In this document: piece after piece, positions 15,126 through 23,931 of the stretch | Numbering within the stretch: the stretch's first letter is position 1 | Layout: each line of letters starts with the position of its first letter | NCBI GenBank assembly: GCA_963760125.1 | Contig: CAVXBV010000007.1 | Span: 310,001 to 374,000 of the forward strand | Direction of reading: 5' to 3' | Source of the DNA: RYN-111 sp963760125 | GTDB lineage: Bacteria > Actinomycetota > Actinomycetes > Mycobacteriales > SCTD01 | DNA length: 64,000 nt | Program-made: the position numbers and the translations under genes | Notes under the pieces: model-generated | The model's database searches: none | Seen by the model: the letters and a program-made list of their open reading frames with translations, nothing else | Told to the model about the DNA's origin: nothing

Positions 15126-17189
15126 TTACGTGTCGAGCGTCGCGCGGTCGATCCGCGACGCGCTGTTGATGATGAACTCGCGTCGGGGCGCGACCTCGTT
15201 GCCCATGAGCAGCTCGAGGGAGTGCTCGGCGCTGTCGATGTCGCCGAGGTTGATGCGACGCAGGGTGCGGGTCGCCGGGTGCATGGTCGTGTCCGCCAGC
15301 TGGTCGGGGTCCATCTCGCCGAGGCCCTTGTAGCGCTGCATCGGCTGCTTGACCTTCTTGCCGCTGGCCTCGAGGCGCTTCACCGTCTGCAGCATCTGCT
15401 TCTCGGAGTAGGTGTAGATCGGCTCACCACCGCCGCTCACCTCGATGCGGTGCAGGGGAGGCACCGCGGCGTACAGGCGGCCGGACTCGATGACCGGTCG
15501 CATGTACCGCGCGAACAAGGTGATGAGCAGGCAGCGGATGTGGCTGCCGTCCACGTCGGCGTCCGTCATGAGGACGACCTTGTGGTAGCGCATCTGCTCG
15601 AGGTCGAAGGTGCGGCCCGTCCCGGCACCGACCACCTGGATGATCGAGGCGCACTCGGCGTTGGCGAGCATCTCGCCGACGCCGGCCTTCTGCACGTTGA
15701 GGATCTTCCCGCGCAGGGGGAGCAGCGCTTGGTACTCGCTGTTGCGGGCCAGCTTGCCCGTACCGAGCGCCGAGTCACCCTCCACCAACCAGAGCTCGGT
15801 CTTGGCGACGTTCGTCGAACGGCAGTCCGCGAGCTTGGCCGGCAGGGTCGACGACTCGAGCGCGGTCTTGCGCCGGGCGGCGTCCTTGGACGCCTTCGCG
15901 GCCTGCCGGGTCTGGGCGGCGGCCCGCACCTTGTCGAGCACCGTCCGGGCCTGCGCCTTGGTCTTGCGGTTGTCCAGGAACTGCGCCTTGAGGCCCTTGG
16001 ACACGACGTCCGCGACGATGCGGCTGACGCCCGGCGTCCCGAGCTCGTCCTTGGTCTGGCCGAGGTATTGCGGCTCGGGGACCTTGACGGTGATGACGGC
16101 CGTGAGGCCCTCGAGCACGTCGTCCTTGGTGACGTCGTCGTCCTTGACCTTGAGCACCTTGGTGCTGCGCAGCGCCTCGTTGAGGGTCTTGGTCAGCGCC
16201 CGGTCGAAGCCGTTCTGGTGCGAGCCGCCGTGGCCGGTGCGTACGACGTTGCAGAAGCTCTGCACCACGGTGTCGTACGACGTCCCCCACCGCAGCGCGA
16301 TGTCGACCTCGCAGTGCCGCTCGACGGTGGTGGTCACCATGTGACCGGCCTCGTCGAGGACCGGCACGGTCTCCTTGTAGTTGCCGCTGCCGGTGATGTG
16401 GATCGGGTCGCAGACCGCGCCGTCGGGAGCGAGGTGCTCGACGAAGTCGCGGACGCCGCCGTCGAAGCGGAAGACCTCCTCCTCGTGCCCGTTGCCGCGC
16501 ACCACCAGGGTGAGGCCGGGGACGAGGAACGCGGTCTGTCGCAGCCGGTCGCGGATCGCGGTGACGTCGGCGACGGAACCCTTCGCGAAAAGCGGTAAGT
16601 CGGGCCACCAGCGGATCGTGGTCCCGGTCGCCTTGGCCGGCGCCTTGCCAGCCACGCTCAGCCCGGCCCGCGGGGTGAACGCCGCCTTCGGCCCGTCTCC
16701 GTCGAAGACCCCCGCCACGCCGCGTTGGAAGCTCATCGTGTGGATGCGGCCGCCCCGGCGGACGGTGGCGTCGAGGCGGCCGGACAGGGCGTTGACCACC
16801 GACGCGCCGACGCCGTGCAACCCGCCCGAGGTCTTGTAGCCCTCGCCGCCGAACTTGCCGCCGGCGTGCAGCTTGGTGAGCACGAGCTCGACGCCGGTCA
16901 GGCCGCTCTTGGCGTTGACGTCGACCGGGATCCCGCGACCGTCGTCGTGCACCTCGATGGAGCCGTCCTCGTGCAGCACGACCTCGACGCGGTGGCAGTG
17001 CCCGGCCAGGGCCTCGTCGACGGCGTTGTCGATGATCTCGTAGACGAGGTGCGTGAGGCCCTTGGAGTCCGTGCTCCCGATGTACATCCCCGGGCGCTTG
17101 CGGACCGCCTCGAGGCCCTCCAGGACCGACAGGTCCTTGGCGTTGTACGACGCCGTGACGGAACTCGGCTGGGGGACGGCGCTGGTCAC
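15126..17189 (-). CDS. parE: DNA topoisomerase IV subunit B
   Basis: The 687-residue protein is the ATPase subunit partner of ParC. The GHKL ATPase domain shows KRPGMYIGSTDSKGLTHLV, IIDNAVDEALAG, DDGRGIPVD and GLHGVGASVVNALS. The TOPRIM part shows LVEGDSALGTGK with the catalytic Glu and LMTDADVDGSHI, and MQRYKGLGEMDPDQL lies near the C-terminus. GTG 17189 is chosen because AGGAGAA lies just upstream; the open frame extends further but into the deaminase gene on the other strand. It is divergent from the adenosine deaminase gene at 17272. Confidence 0.92.
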   Translation of the reverse strand: MTSAVPQPSSVTASYNAKDLSVLEGLEAVRKRPGMYIGSTDSKGLTHLVYEIIDNAVDEALAGHCHRVEVVLHEDGSIEVHDDGRGIPVDVNAKSGLTGVELVLTKLHAGGKFGGEGYKTSGGLHGVGASVVNALSGRLDATVRRGGRIHTMSFQRGVAGVFDGDGPKAAFTPRAGLSVAGKAPAKATGTTIRWWPDLPLFAKGSVADVTAIRDRLRQTAFLVPGLTLVVRGNGHEEEVFRFDGGVRDFVEHLAPDGAVCDPIHITGSGNYKETVPVLDEAGHMVTTTVERHCEVDIALRWGTSYDTVVQSFCNVVRTGHGGSHQNGFDRALTKTLNEALRSTKVLKVKDDDVTKDDVLEGLTAVITVKVPEPQYLGQTKDELGTPGVSRIVADVVSKGLKAQFLDNRKTKAQARTVLDKVRAAAQTRQAAKASKDAARRKTALESSTLPAKLADCRSTNVAKTELWLVEGDSALGTGKLARNSEYQALLPLRGKILNVQKAGVGEMLANAECASIIQVVGAGTGRTFDLEQMRYHKVVLMTDADVDGSHIRCLLITLFARYMRPVIESGRLYAAVPPLHRIEVSGGGEPIYTYSEKQMLQTVKRLEASGKKVKQPMQRYKGLGEMDPDQLADTTMHPATRTLRRINLGDIDSAEHSLELLMGNEVAPRREFIINSASRIDRATLDT

Positions 17190-17271
17190 ACTTCTCCTGT
17201 CAGGCGGGTGCTCGGGGGACGTCCATCCTCCCACGCGGGGCCGACGGGACCGGGTGCGACACGATGGTGGG

Positions 17272-18264
17272 GTGGTCGATCTGGCGGGACTCCCGAAGGC
17301 GCACCTGCACCTGCACCTGACTGGCGGCATGCGGCACAGCACGCTGGTCGACCTCGCCCGCGCGCAGGGGCGCGAGCTGTCCGCCGGCCTGCTCGACCCG
17401 TCCTCGGTGGACCTCGACGCCACCGGGCTGCGCGGCTGGCTGCGCTTCCAGCGCCTGTACGACGCCGCGCGCGCCGTGCTGCAGGGGCCGGCCGAGGTGC
17501 AGCGGGTGGTGCGCGAGATCGTCGAGGACGCCGCAGCAGACGGGGTCGGCTGGCTGGAGCTGCAGGTCGACCCGTCGTCGTACGCCGCACGCCTGGGCGG
17601 GCTGCAGGGCGCGGTCGAGGTGGTGGTCGACGCCCTCCAAGCCGCCGGCCGGGACCTCGGGGTGGGGACCGGACTCGTCGTCGCGACCAACCGCACCCGG
17701 CCCGCGGCGGAAGCCGAGACGCACGCGCGGGTCGCTCGCCGGTTCGCCGGCCGAGGCGTCGTGGGCTTCGGCTTGTCCAACGACGAGACGCGGGGGGACA
17801 CCCGCGAGTTCGAGAAGGCGTTCCGGATCGCCCGCGAGGCCGGCCTCATCGCCGTACCTCATGCGGGGGAGCTGCGGGGGGCGGGGAGCGTGCGGCTCGC
17901 GGTCGAACGGCTCGGGGCCACCCGCATCGGGCACGGCGTGCGGGCCGTCGAGGACGAGGCGCTCCTCGAGGAGCTCGCGCTGCTGGGCGTGGCCTGCGAG
18001 GTGAACCCGGTGTCCAACGTGGCGCTCAAGGTCCACCGGACGGTGGCCGACAGCCCCTGGCGGGAGCTGCGGGCGGCGGGGGTGCCCGTGGTGATCGGCG
18101 CGGACGACCCCCTGCTGTTCGGGGCGGGGCTGCTGGACAACTACGCCGCGTTGGGGGCGTCCGACGCCGAGCTGGTCGACCTGGCGCGGTGCTCGATCAC
18201 GGCGAGCACCGCCCCGCCCGACGTGCAGGCCGCCCTGCTCGCCCGCCTCGACGCCCGCCCCTGA
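17272..18264 (+). CDS. Adenosine deaminase family hydrolase
   Basis: The 330-residue metallohydrolase of the adenosine/adenine deaminase family should hydrolyse the amino group of a purine nucleoside or related substrate. Metal ligands are visible in PKAHLHLHLTGGM (residues 8-20). The later signature stretches are GFGLSNDE, VPHAGEL, RIGHGVRAVED and IGADDPLLF. The usual Asp-Asp pair is present in the last. Substrate cannot be settled between adenosine and other amino-purines. GTG 17272 is chosen; CACGAT lies 6 bases upstream, a plausible -10 for a leaderless start. It is divergent from parE. Confidence 0.85.
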   Translation: MVDLAGLPKAHLHLHLTGGMRHSTLVDLARAQGRELSAGLLDPSSVDLDATGLRGWLRFQRLYDAARAVLQGPAEVQRVVREIVEDAAADGVGWLELQVDPSSYAARLGGLQGAVEVVVDALQAAGRDLGVGTGLVVATNRTRPAAEAETHARVARRFAGRGVVGFGLSNDETRGDTREFEKAFRIAREAGLIAVPHAGELRGAGSVRLAVERLGATRIGHGVRAVEDEALLEELALLGVACEVNPVSNVALKVHRTVADSPWRELRAAGVPVVIGADDPLLFGAGLLDNYAALGASDAELVDLARCSITASTAPPDVQAALLARLDARP

Positions 18265-18455
18265 CCCGTGCGCTGACCCTTGCGTCATTACCGCTGCGCC
18301 TGGCGTCCCTGCCCTCCTGAGGACGTCCGGGGCGCGACACGCCGAAGGACGCGCTGTGTGACGCATGATGGTGGTGGGACAGTTGTGCGTGGCAGGATCT
18401 GACTGCTCGCGGAACTCACGAGGCCGCTGGGGAAGGCGAACCTCGAGGAGGAACC

Positions 18456-18941
18456 GTGTCGTCTGGTGTGCTGTACGTGCACTCGTGCCCGCCTGCGCTG
18501 TGCCCGCACGTCGAGTGGGCGGTGGCCAGCGAGCTCGGGACGCGCGTGTCCCTGACGTGGACCGCGCAGGGCGCCGAGCCCGGTGCCCTGCGCGCCGAGT
18601 CTTCCTGGCACGGCCGCTCGGGCACGGCCGGCCGGATCGCCGCCGCCCTCAAGAGCTGGGCGATGCTGCGCTACGAGGTGACCGAGAACCCGAGCGCCGG
18701 TGTGGACGGGGAGCGCTACAGCGTCACGCCTGACCTCGGGGTGTACCGCACGATGATCGGCGCGAACGGCGACATCGTCGTCGGCGAGGACCGCCTGCGG
18801 CGCTTGCTCGCCACCGCACAGGGACCGCAGCTGGCCCACGGCATCGACAGCCTGCTCGGCAGCGCCTGGGACGACGAGCTCGAGCCGTACCGCCTGGCCG
18901 GTGAGGGTGCGCCCGTCACCTGGCTGCACCAGGTCGTCTAG
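18456..18941 (+). CDS. DUF3145 family protein
   Basis: The 161-residue cytoplasmic protein matches DUF3145, a family I know from actinobacteria: it starts SSGVLYVHSCPPALCPHVEW, has LTWTAQGAEPGALRAE in the middle and ends WLHQVV. The function is unknown. GTG 18456 follows AGGAGG by 4-5 bases, a strong Shine-Dalgarno sequence. No neighbour suggests a pathway. The preceding 190 bases after the deaminase stop hold no gene that I can support. Confidence 0.88.
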   Translation: MSSGVLYVHSCPPALCPHVEWAVASELGTRVSLTWTAQGAEPGALRAESSWHGRSGTAGRIAAALKSWAMLRYEVTENPSAGVDGERYSVTPDLGVYRTMIGANGDIVVGEDRLRRLLATAQGPQLAHGIDSLLGSAWDDELEPYRLAGEGAPVTWLHQVV

Positions 18942-18959
18942 CACGCCCAAAACAGTGGG

Positions 18960-19418
18960 CTACGTCTCGCAGCGGGCCTTCAGCGCGTGGGCCACCTCGG
19001 CGAAGCCGCGCGCCATGTGGCGCTCCATCAGCCAGAGCATGAACCCCACGCCGGCTCCGGTGAACGCGTCCATCGTCTCGTAACGGGTCCGTCCGTCGCC
19101 CAGGTCGGTCAGCTGCTGGTAGCGGTCGGCGTCGATGAACCACCGAGGCCCCACGTTGACGCCCCAACTGAGGCGGTACGACGCCGGCTCGAAGGACGTG
19201 ATGCGCTCGACCTGGTGCATGGTCCGCGGCGTACCGTCCGCGCGGTGGCGTCCTGTGAGGCAGACCTGCATGTCCACCGGCGACCCCACCTCGAAGGTGG
19301 TGTCCACCGACACCGTGAACGGGTTCCACTCGGGGTAGCGGGCGACGTCGACGAGCACGCCCCAGACCTCGTCGATCCCGGCGTCGATCTCGGCAGACGC
19401 ACCCACCCCACGGCTCAT
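18960..19418 (-). CDS. SRPBCC-family (START-like) protein
   Basis: The 152-residue protein begins GASAEIDAGIDEVWGVLVDV and continues YPEWNPFTVSVDTTFEVG, the classic opening of the polyketide-cyclase/SRPBCC ligand-binding fold. Such proteins bind hydrophobic ligands in a deep cavity. No catalytic residues can be assigned. It is convergent with DUF3145 (18 bases between) and divergent from the PAP2-kinase fusion at 19454, sharing a 35-base gap. It is otherwise alone. Confidence 0.82.
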   Translation of the reverse strand: MSRGVGASAEIDAGIDEVWGVLVDVARYPEWNPFTVSVDTTFEVGSPVDMQVCLTGRHRADGTPRTMHQVERITSFEPASYRLSWGVNVGPRWFIDADRYQQLTDLGDGRTRYETMDAFTGAGVGFMLWLMERHMARGFAEVAHALKARCET

Positions 19419-19453
19419 GCGTCAGATGATCTCTCACGGGGCAGGAGCCGGGG

Positions 19454-20908
19454 GTGCTGACACGCCCCAGACTGGCCCGCGGACTGTCCCGACTCGACCG
19501 GCTCGACCGGCGGCTGTACGTCGCGGCCCACGCGCGAGACACGCCAGCGCTGGACCGGGTGCTGCCGCCGCTGACCAGCAGCGCCGACCACGGCCTGCTG
19601 TGGTTTGCCGTTGCGGGGGCGATGCTCGCAGCCGGGCAGCGTCGGCCGGCCCTGCGGGGTCTCGTGTCGTTGGGCCTGGCCAGCGCCGTCGCGAACGTGC
19701 CGGCCAAGCTTGCGGTGCGCCGGGTACGGCCCGAGAACTCGGTCGTCCCGGTGGCCCGCCACCTGCTGCGCTTCCCCACCACGTCGAGCTTCCCGTCCGG
19801 GCACAGCGCCTCTGCTGCGGCGTTCACCGTCGGGGTCGCGCTGGAGAAGCCGTTGCTCGCTGCGCCCGTGGGCCTGCTGGCCGCTGGCGTGGCCTACGGC
19901 CGCGTCCACACCGGCGTGCACTACCCGGGCGACGTGGCGGCCGGCCTGCTGCTGGGCACCGCCGCGGCGTACGGCGTCCGGCGCGTGTGGCCTTCCCGGC
20001 CGGGGGAGGACGCAGCCCGCGGGGTGCGGGTCGAGGCGCCGAGCCTGCCCGACGGAGCGGGCTTCGTCCTCGTCGTCAACGTCGGCGGCGGCTCGGCCGA
20101 CCAGGCCGACGCGGTGGAGAAGCAGCTCGCCGAGGCGCTGCCCCGCGCCGAGGTCGTGCGGACCGACGACCTCGCCCCGGCGCTGCGCCAGGCGGCGGAG
20201 CGCGCGACCGTGCTCGGGATCATGGGCGGCGACGGCAGCGTCAACTGCGCCGCGGGCGTCGCGCTCGAAGCCGGTCTGCCCCTGGCCGTGGTCCCCGGCG
20301 GCACGCTCAACCACTTCGCCGGCGAGCTCGCGCTGACGGGTGTGGACGACGTCATCGAGGCGATCCGCACCGGGAGCGCCACGAGGGTCAGCGTCGGGTC
20401 GGCAGCGGCGGACGGTGAGGGCCTGTACTTCCTCAACACCTTCGCCATCGGGATCTACCCCGAGGTCGTGCGCGAGCGGGAGCGGCTCGAGGACCGCTGG
20501 GGCAAGTGGCCGGCGATGGCCGTGGCCGCAGCCCGCGTGATGCGCCGGGCCGAGTGCCTCGAGGTGGAGATCGACGGGGAGCCCCGGCACGTGTGGACGC
20601 TGTTCGCCGGCAACGGGCGCTACCACCCGGCCGGCTTCGCGCCGACCTGGCGCGAGCGGCTCGATGACGGGGTCGTGGACGTGCGCATCATCGACGCGGA
20701 CGCGCGGCTCGCCCGCACCCGCATGACGCTCGCCCTCATGACCGGGCGCCTCGGCCGGAGCCTGGTCTACGAGGACCGGGTGGTGGGGCGGCTGTCGGTC
20801 CGGTCCCGGGTCCCGCTGCAGATCGCCCGGGACGGCGAGTCGCACGAAGGACCGGAGGACCTGTTGCTCAGGGCCGTGCTGCGGCCACTGGTCGTCTACC
20901 GCCCGTGA
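19454..20908 (+). CDS. PAP2 phosphatase / diacylglycerol-kinase fusion
   Basis: The 484-residue protein joins two lipid enzymes. Residues 1-190 are a membrane PAP2 phosphatase with all three motifs: KLAVRRVRP (85-93), PSGHS (114-118) and RVHTGVHYPGD. Residues about 205-484 are a DAGK/sphingosine-kinase-like domain with GIMGGDGSVN and VVPGGTLNHFAG. The pair could interconvert phosphatidic acid-type lipids and diacylglycerol or act on isoprenoid phosphates. The GTG start 19454 has GGAG about 6-8 bases upstream. It overlaps the next PAP2 gene by 4 bases, giving a three-gene coupled operon ending with the PHP protein. Confidence 0.9.
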   Translation: MLTRPRLARGLSRLDRLDRRLYVAAHARDTPALDRVLPPLTSSADHGLLWFAVAGAMLAAGQRRPALRGLVSLGLASAVANVPAKLAVRRVRPENSVVPVARHLLRFPTTSSFPSGHSASAAAFTVGVALEKPLLAAPVGLLAAGVAYGRVHTGVHYPGDVAAGLLLGTAAAYGVRRVWPSRPGEDAARGVRVEAPSLPDGAGFVLVVNVGGGSADQADAVEKQLAEALPRAEVVRTDDLAPALRQAAERATVLGIMGGDGSVNCAAGVALEAGLPLAVVPGGTLNHFAGELALTGVDDVIEAIRTGSATRVSVGSAAADGEGLYFLNTFAIGIYPEVVRERERLEDRWGKWPAMAVAAARVMRRAECLEVEIDGEPRHVWTLFAGNGRYHPAGFAPTWRERLDDGVVDVRIIDADARLARTRMTLALMTGRLGRSLVYEDRVVGRLSVRSRVPLQIARDGESHEGPEDLLLRAVLRPLVVYRP

Positions 20909-21555
20909 CGCGCGTCCAGCGGTCGCTCATCGGCAGTGCCTTGCTGGTGGTGCTGGCGATGCTCCTCCCGCTGGTCGTCCTGGTCCGGGACGGCTGGGAG
21001 CCCCTCCGCCGTCTCGACACCCGCGCCGACCGGGAGCTCGCTCTGCCGGACGGCCTGGCCCGCGATGTCGTGCTGGGGCTGACCCAGCTCGGCGCGCCGC
21101 TGCTGCTGGAGGCCGTGACCGTTCTTGCTGCCCTCTGGCTGTGGCGAAAGCGCCGACGACGCCCCGCGGCCTACGCCCTCGTGACGGTGTTCGGTGCGGA
21201 GGTCCTGAGCTCGCTGCTGAAGCTGTTGGTGGGGCGGGTGCGGCCCTGCGTCGACCTGGCGAGTTGTCCCTCGACCACGTCCTTCCCCTCCGGACACGCG
21301 ACGGGGGCAGCGGCGTTCTGGGCCGCCGTGGCGGTCCTGCTGCTGCCGGTCCTCGGCCCTCGGGCGTGGGCCCTTCTCGCGGTGCCGCTTCTGGTGGCGC
21401 TGACGCGGGTGCTCCTGGGGGTCCACTACCCGAGCGACGTGGTCGGAGGGTTGCTCGTGGGAGGGTGCTGGGCAGCGGGGTGGACGGGGTTCTTCGCGAC
21501 GTGGCGCGACGCGGAGGCAGGGCGCGAGGTACCGCTGGAGGAGGGACTGCAGTGA
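20905..21555 (+). CDS. PAP2-family membrane phosphatase
   Basis: The 216-residue protein has six hydrophobic segments and the PAP2 motifs KLLVGRVRP, SFPSGHATG and RVLLGVHYPSD. It would remove phosphate from a lipid such as undecaprenyl diphosphate or phosphatidic acid at the outer face of the membrane. Its GTG overlaps the stop of the PAP2-kinase fusion (GTGA), and its TGA overlaps the start of the PHP gene, so all three are translationally coupled. Two PAP2 enzymes side by side suggest a lipid-recycling unit. Confidence 0.9.
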   Translation: MTRVQRSLIGSALLVVLAMLLPLVVLVRDGWEPLRRLDTRADRELALPDGLARDVVLGLTQLGAPLLLEAVTVLAALWLWRKRRRRPAAYALVTVFGAEVLSSLLKLLVGRVRPCVDLASCPSTTSFPSGHATGAAAFWAAVAVLLLPVLGPRAWALLAVPLLVALTRVLLGVHYPSDVVGGLLVGGCWAAGWTGFFATWRDAEAGREVPLEEGLQ

Positions 21556-22562
21556 GAGACCCCGCGGAGGATCTGCGGTCGATCGCGTTCTGCCTCGAGC
21601 GCGCGCTCGAGCCGTCGTACCGCGTGAAGGCCTTCCGCACCGCCGCGGCGGTCGTCGAGGCCCACGACCGCACCGACCTGGCTGCGCGCGCCAGTGCGGG
21701 GAGCCTGGAGGAGCTCAAGGGCATCGGCAAGGTGACCGCGCTGGTCATCGCGGAGTCGCTCGCCGGTGAAGAGCCCAACTACCTGCGACGGGTGGCGACC
21801 CTCGGCGAGACCCGAGTCTCCGAGGGCGCTGCGGCGCTCCGAGCGACGCTGACCGGCGACTGCCACGTCCACTCTGACTGGAGCGACGGGGGCTCGCCCA
21901 TCGAGGAGATGGCCGAGGCAGCGCGGGCGCTCGGGCACACGTGGATGGTCCTGACCGACCACTCGCCCCGGCTCACCATCGCGCGCGGGCTGAGCCCCGA
22001 GCGGCTGCGCGAGCAGCTCGACGTGGTCCGGGCGCTCAACGACCGCTGGGACGACTTCCGCATCCTCACCGGCATCGAGTGCGACATCCTCGAGGACGGC
22101 AGCCTGGACCAGGAGCCGAACCTGCTCGCGGAGCTCGACCTTGTGGTCGCGTCGGTCCACTCGAAGCTCCGGATGCCGTCGTCGGACATGACGCCGCGGA
22201 TGGTGGCGGCGATCAGCAACCCGCACACCGACGTGCTCGGTCACTGCACCGGCCGGATGGTGAAGGGCAAGGGCCGGCCGGAGTCGGAGTTCGAGGCGGA
22301 GGTGGTGTTCGCCGCCTGTGCACGGTTCGACGTGGCCGTCGAGGTCAACAGCCGCCCCGAACGACTCGACCCGCCCAAACGGCTGCTGCGGCTCGCCGTC
22401 GAGGCCGGGTGCAAGGTGGCGATCGACACGGACGCGCACGCACCAGGTCAGCTGGACTGGCAGCACCTCGGGTGCGAGCGGGCCCACCTCACCGGCGTGA
22501 CCGCCGACCGCGTCGTCAACGCCTGGTCCGCCGAGCAGCTGCTCGCGTGGACCGCGCGCTGA
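21552..22562 (+). CDS. PHP-domain phosphoesterase with N-terminal helix-hairpin-helix
   Basis: The 336-residue protein has an N-terminal HhH-like region (residues 1-85; GSLEELKGIGKVTALVIAE) as in PolX-type polymerases, then a PHP phosphoesterase domain with metal ligands in GDCHVHSDWSDGG, LTDHSP, GIECDI, SVHSKL, GHCTGR, EVNSRPERLDPP and DTDAHAP. It lacks the polymerase nucleotidyltransferase core, so it is a stand-alone PHP enzyme of the type seen in actinobacteria. GTG 21552 overlaps the stop of the PAP2 gene; a longer in-frame start at 21141 lies inside that gene and is rejected. Substrate unknown. Confidence 0.87.
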   Translation: MRDPAEDLRSIAFCLERALEPSYRVKAFRTAAAVVEAHDRTDLAARASAGSLEELKGIGKVTALVIAESLAGEEPNYLRRVATLGETRVSEGAAALRATLTGDCHVHSDWSDGGSPIEEMAEAARALGHTWMVLTDHSPRLTIARGLSPERLREQLDVVRALNDRWDDFRILTGIECDILEDGSLDQEPNLLAELDLVVASVHSKLRMPSSDMTPRMVAAISNPHTDVLGHCTGRMVKGKGRPESEFEAEVVFAACARFDVAVEVNSRPERLDPPKRLLRLAVEAGCKVAIDTDAHAPGQLDWQHLGCERAHLTGVTADRVVNAWSAEQLLAWTAR

Positions 22563-22580
22563 ACGGCCGTGTGGGCGGAC

Positions 22581-23732
22581 TCAGCCGCCGGGCGGCGCCG
22601 TGAGGGTCCAGGACGCGGCACCGCCGCGGAGAACCGGGTGCTGCGGCCCCTGGGACTGGTGGCGCGTGTACACCGGCGCCTGCTGCACGCCGTACGTCGC
22701 GAGCTGAGCGATCGTGGCGTGGTACCCCTTGCCGCCGGGATCGGCATGACCGCGGTTGTAGCCGAAGTCCCAGGCCAGCCCGGTCCACACCGAGCGGTTC
22801 CAGTCGGGTTCTTCGTAGGCCGTCTCATCGGCAGCGCTCGCGCCGGTGAACATGCGGTCGGCCGAGGAGTAACCCCGGTCGAAGGCGGCGCCCTCGCAGG
22901 CGGAGGCGTCGAACCACTGCTTGCCCCGGACCTGCTTGAGCCGGCTGACGATCTCGTCCTCGGGGAGGAACTGGTTGTCGTGGCTCCACAGGTAGGCGTG
23001 GCCGCTGGCGCACGGGCCCCGTCCCGCGATGCAGGTGTGGCCGGAGTAGTGGAAGACGCTGAACGTCTTGGGGCTGCTGTTGTCGCGCAGCCAGGACAGC
23101 CCCGCGCGGATATTCGCAGCTGTCGCCTGCGCGTCGGTGAGCGTCAGGATGTGGTCCTGCCGCCAACCCGCCCCGATGAGGGCGCGTCGCACGGCGAGCA
23201 CGTCGCCGACGCCGCCGACCGTGTCGTGGGTGCGCCCGGCGTAGTCCGAGATGCCGACGACCAGGGCGAACCGCTGCTCCGGACTGGCGCTGCGGGGCGC
23301 GGGCGGGGGAGGGGGCTTGCGGTGGAAGGACAGCTCGATGCGACCCCCACCGGGCAGGGAGACTCGTCCGTCGGCGCAGCGGCCGCTGAGCGGTGTCACG
23401 GCGATGATCGACCCACCCGCGATCGGCAGCGACCCGCCGCCGCAGAGCAGTCGGCGCGAGGTGACCGCGCCCGGCGGGGTGATGTCGACGGCCAGGGCCA
23501 CAGGCGTCCCAGTGCTGTCGCTCGTGGTGATGCGCACGCGGTCTTCGTCTCCGCGCGCGGGGACCGTCACCGCGGGTGACAGTGCCGTCGAGGCGGACGT
23601 GCCAGTCGTGGCGCCGCCCGCGACGAGGTAGGTCCCCCCGACGGTGCGCTCGGGCGCGCTGGCCTGGGCGGACATCCCCAGGCTCGTCGCCAGCGCGGCG
23701 GCGCCCAGGGCAGCGGCGAGTCGACGGATCAC
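22581..23732 (-). CDS. Secreted caspase-like (C14) protein
   Basis: The 383-residue protein has a signal peptide (1-26, ending AQASA), a beta-rich N-terminal region (30-137), a polyproline linker (PPPPPAP) and a caspase-fold domain from about 153. EQRFALVVGISDYAG opens the domain. His232 lies in FHYSGHT and Cys279 in FDASACEGAAF, where metacaspases have DSCHSG. The dyad is therefore plausible but the Cys motif is unusual. It would act outside the cytoplasm or on the cell surface. Bacterial orthocaspases cut after basic residues, but specificity here cannot be predicted. It is divergent from the 40-residue ORF at 23805. Confidence 0.8.
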   Translation of the reverse strand: MIRRLAAALGAAALATSLGMSAQASAPERTVGGTYLVAGGATTGTSASTALSPAVTVPARGDEDRVRITTSDSTGTPVALAVDITPPGAVTSRRLLCGGGSLPIAGGSIIAVTPLSGRCADGRVSLPGGGRIELSFHRKPPPPPAPRSASPEQRFALVVGISDYAGRTHDTVGGVGDVLAVRRALIGAGWRQDHILTLTDAQATAANIRAGLSWLRDNSSPKTFSVFHYSGHTCIAGRGPCASGHAYLWSHDNQFLPEDEIVSRLKQVRGKQWFDASACEGAAFDRGYSSADRMFTGASAADETAYEEPDWNRSVWTGLAWDFGYNRGHADPGGKGYHATIAQLATYGVQQAPVYTRHQSQGPQHPVLRGGAASWTLTAPPGG

Positions 23733-23804
23733 ATCCGGTCCAACGACGCCAGGCCCGTGGGGTCACGGGGAGTGAGTCGGCGGATCGGGGGTAGGAGCGT
23801 CGGC

Positions 23805-23927
23805 GTGAGACTCAGCGCCCTGCTCCCCGCGTTCGTCCTCGTCGGCCTGCTCCTCGGGGGAGCCGTCGGGCAACCCGCGTCCGACGACAGCACCGTCACA
23901 CGCCTGACGGTCACCCCGATCCGCTGA
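23805..23927 (+). CDS. Possible 40-residue membrane or secreted peptide
   Basis: GTG 23805, preceded by GGAG about 7-8 bases upstream, opens a 40-codon ORF: a hydrophobic N-terminal segment (LSALLPAFVLVGLLLGGAVG), then QPASDDSTVTRLTVTPIR and a stop. It looks like a signal peptide or single membrane span with a short tail. It fills the gap between the caspase gene start and the 3' end of aceE. No family is recognised. The alternative is noncoding sequence. Confidence 0.4.
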   Translation: MRLSALLPAFVLVGLLLGGAVGQPASDDSTVTRLTVTPIR

Positions 23928-23931
23928 TCAC

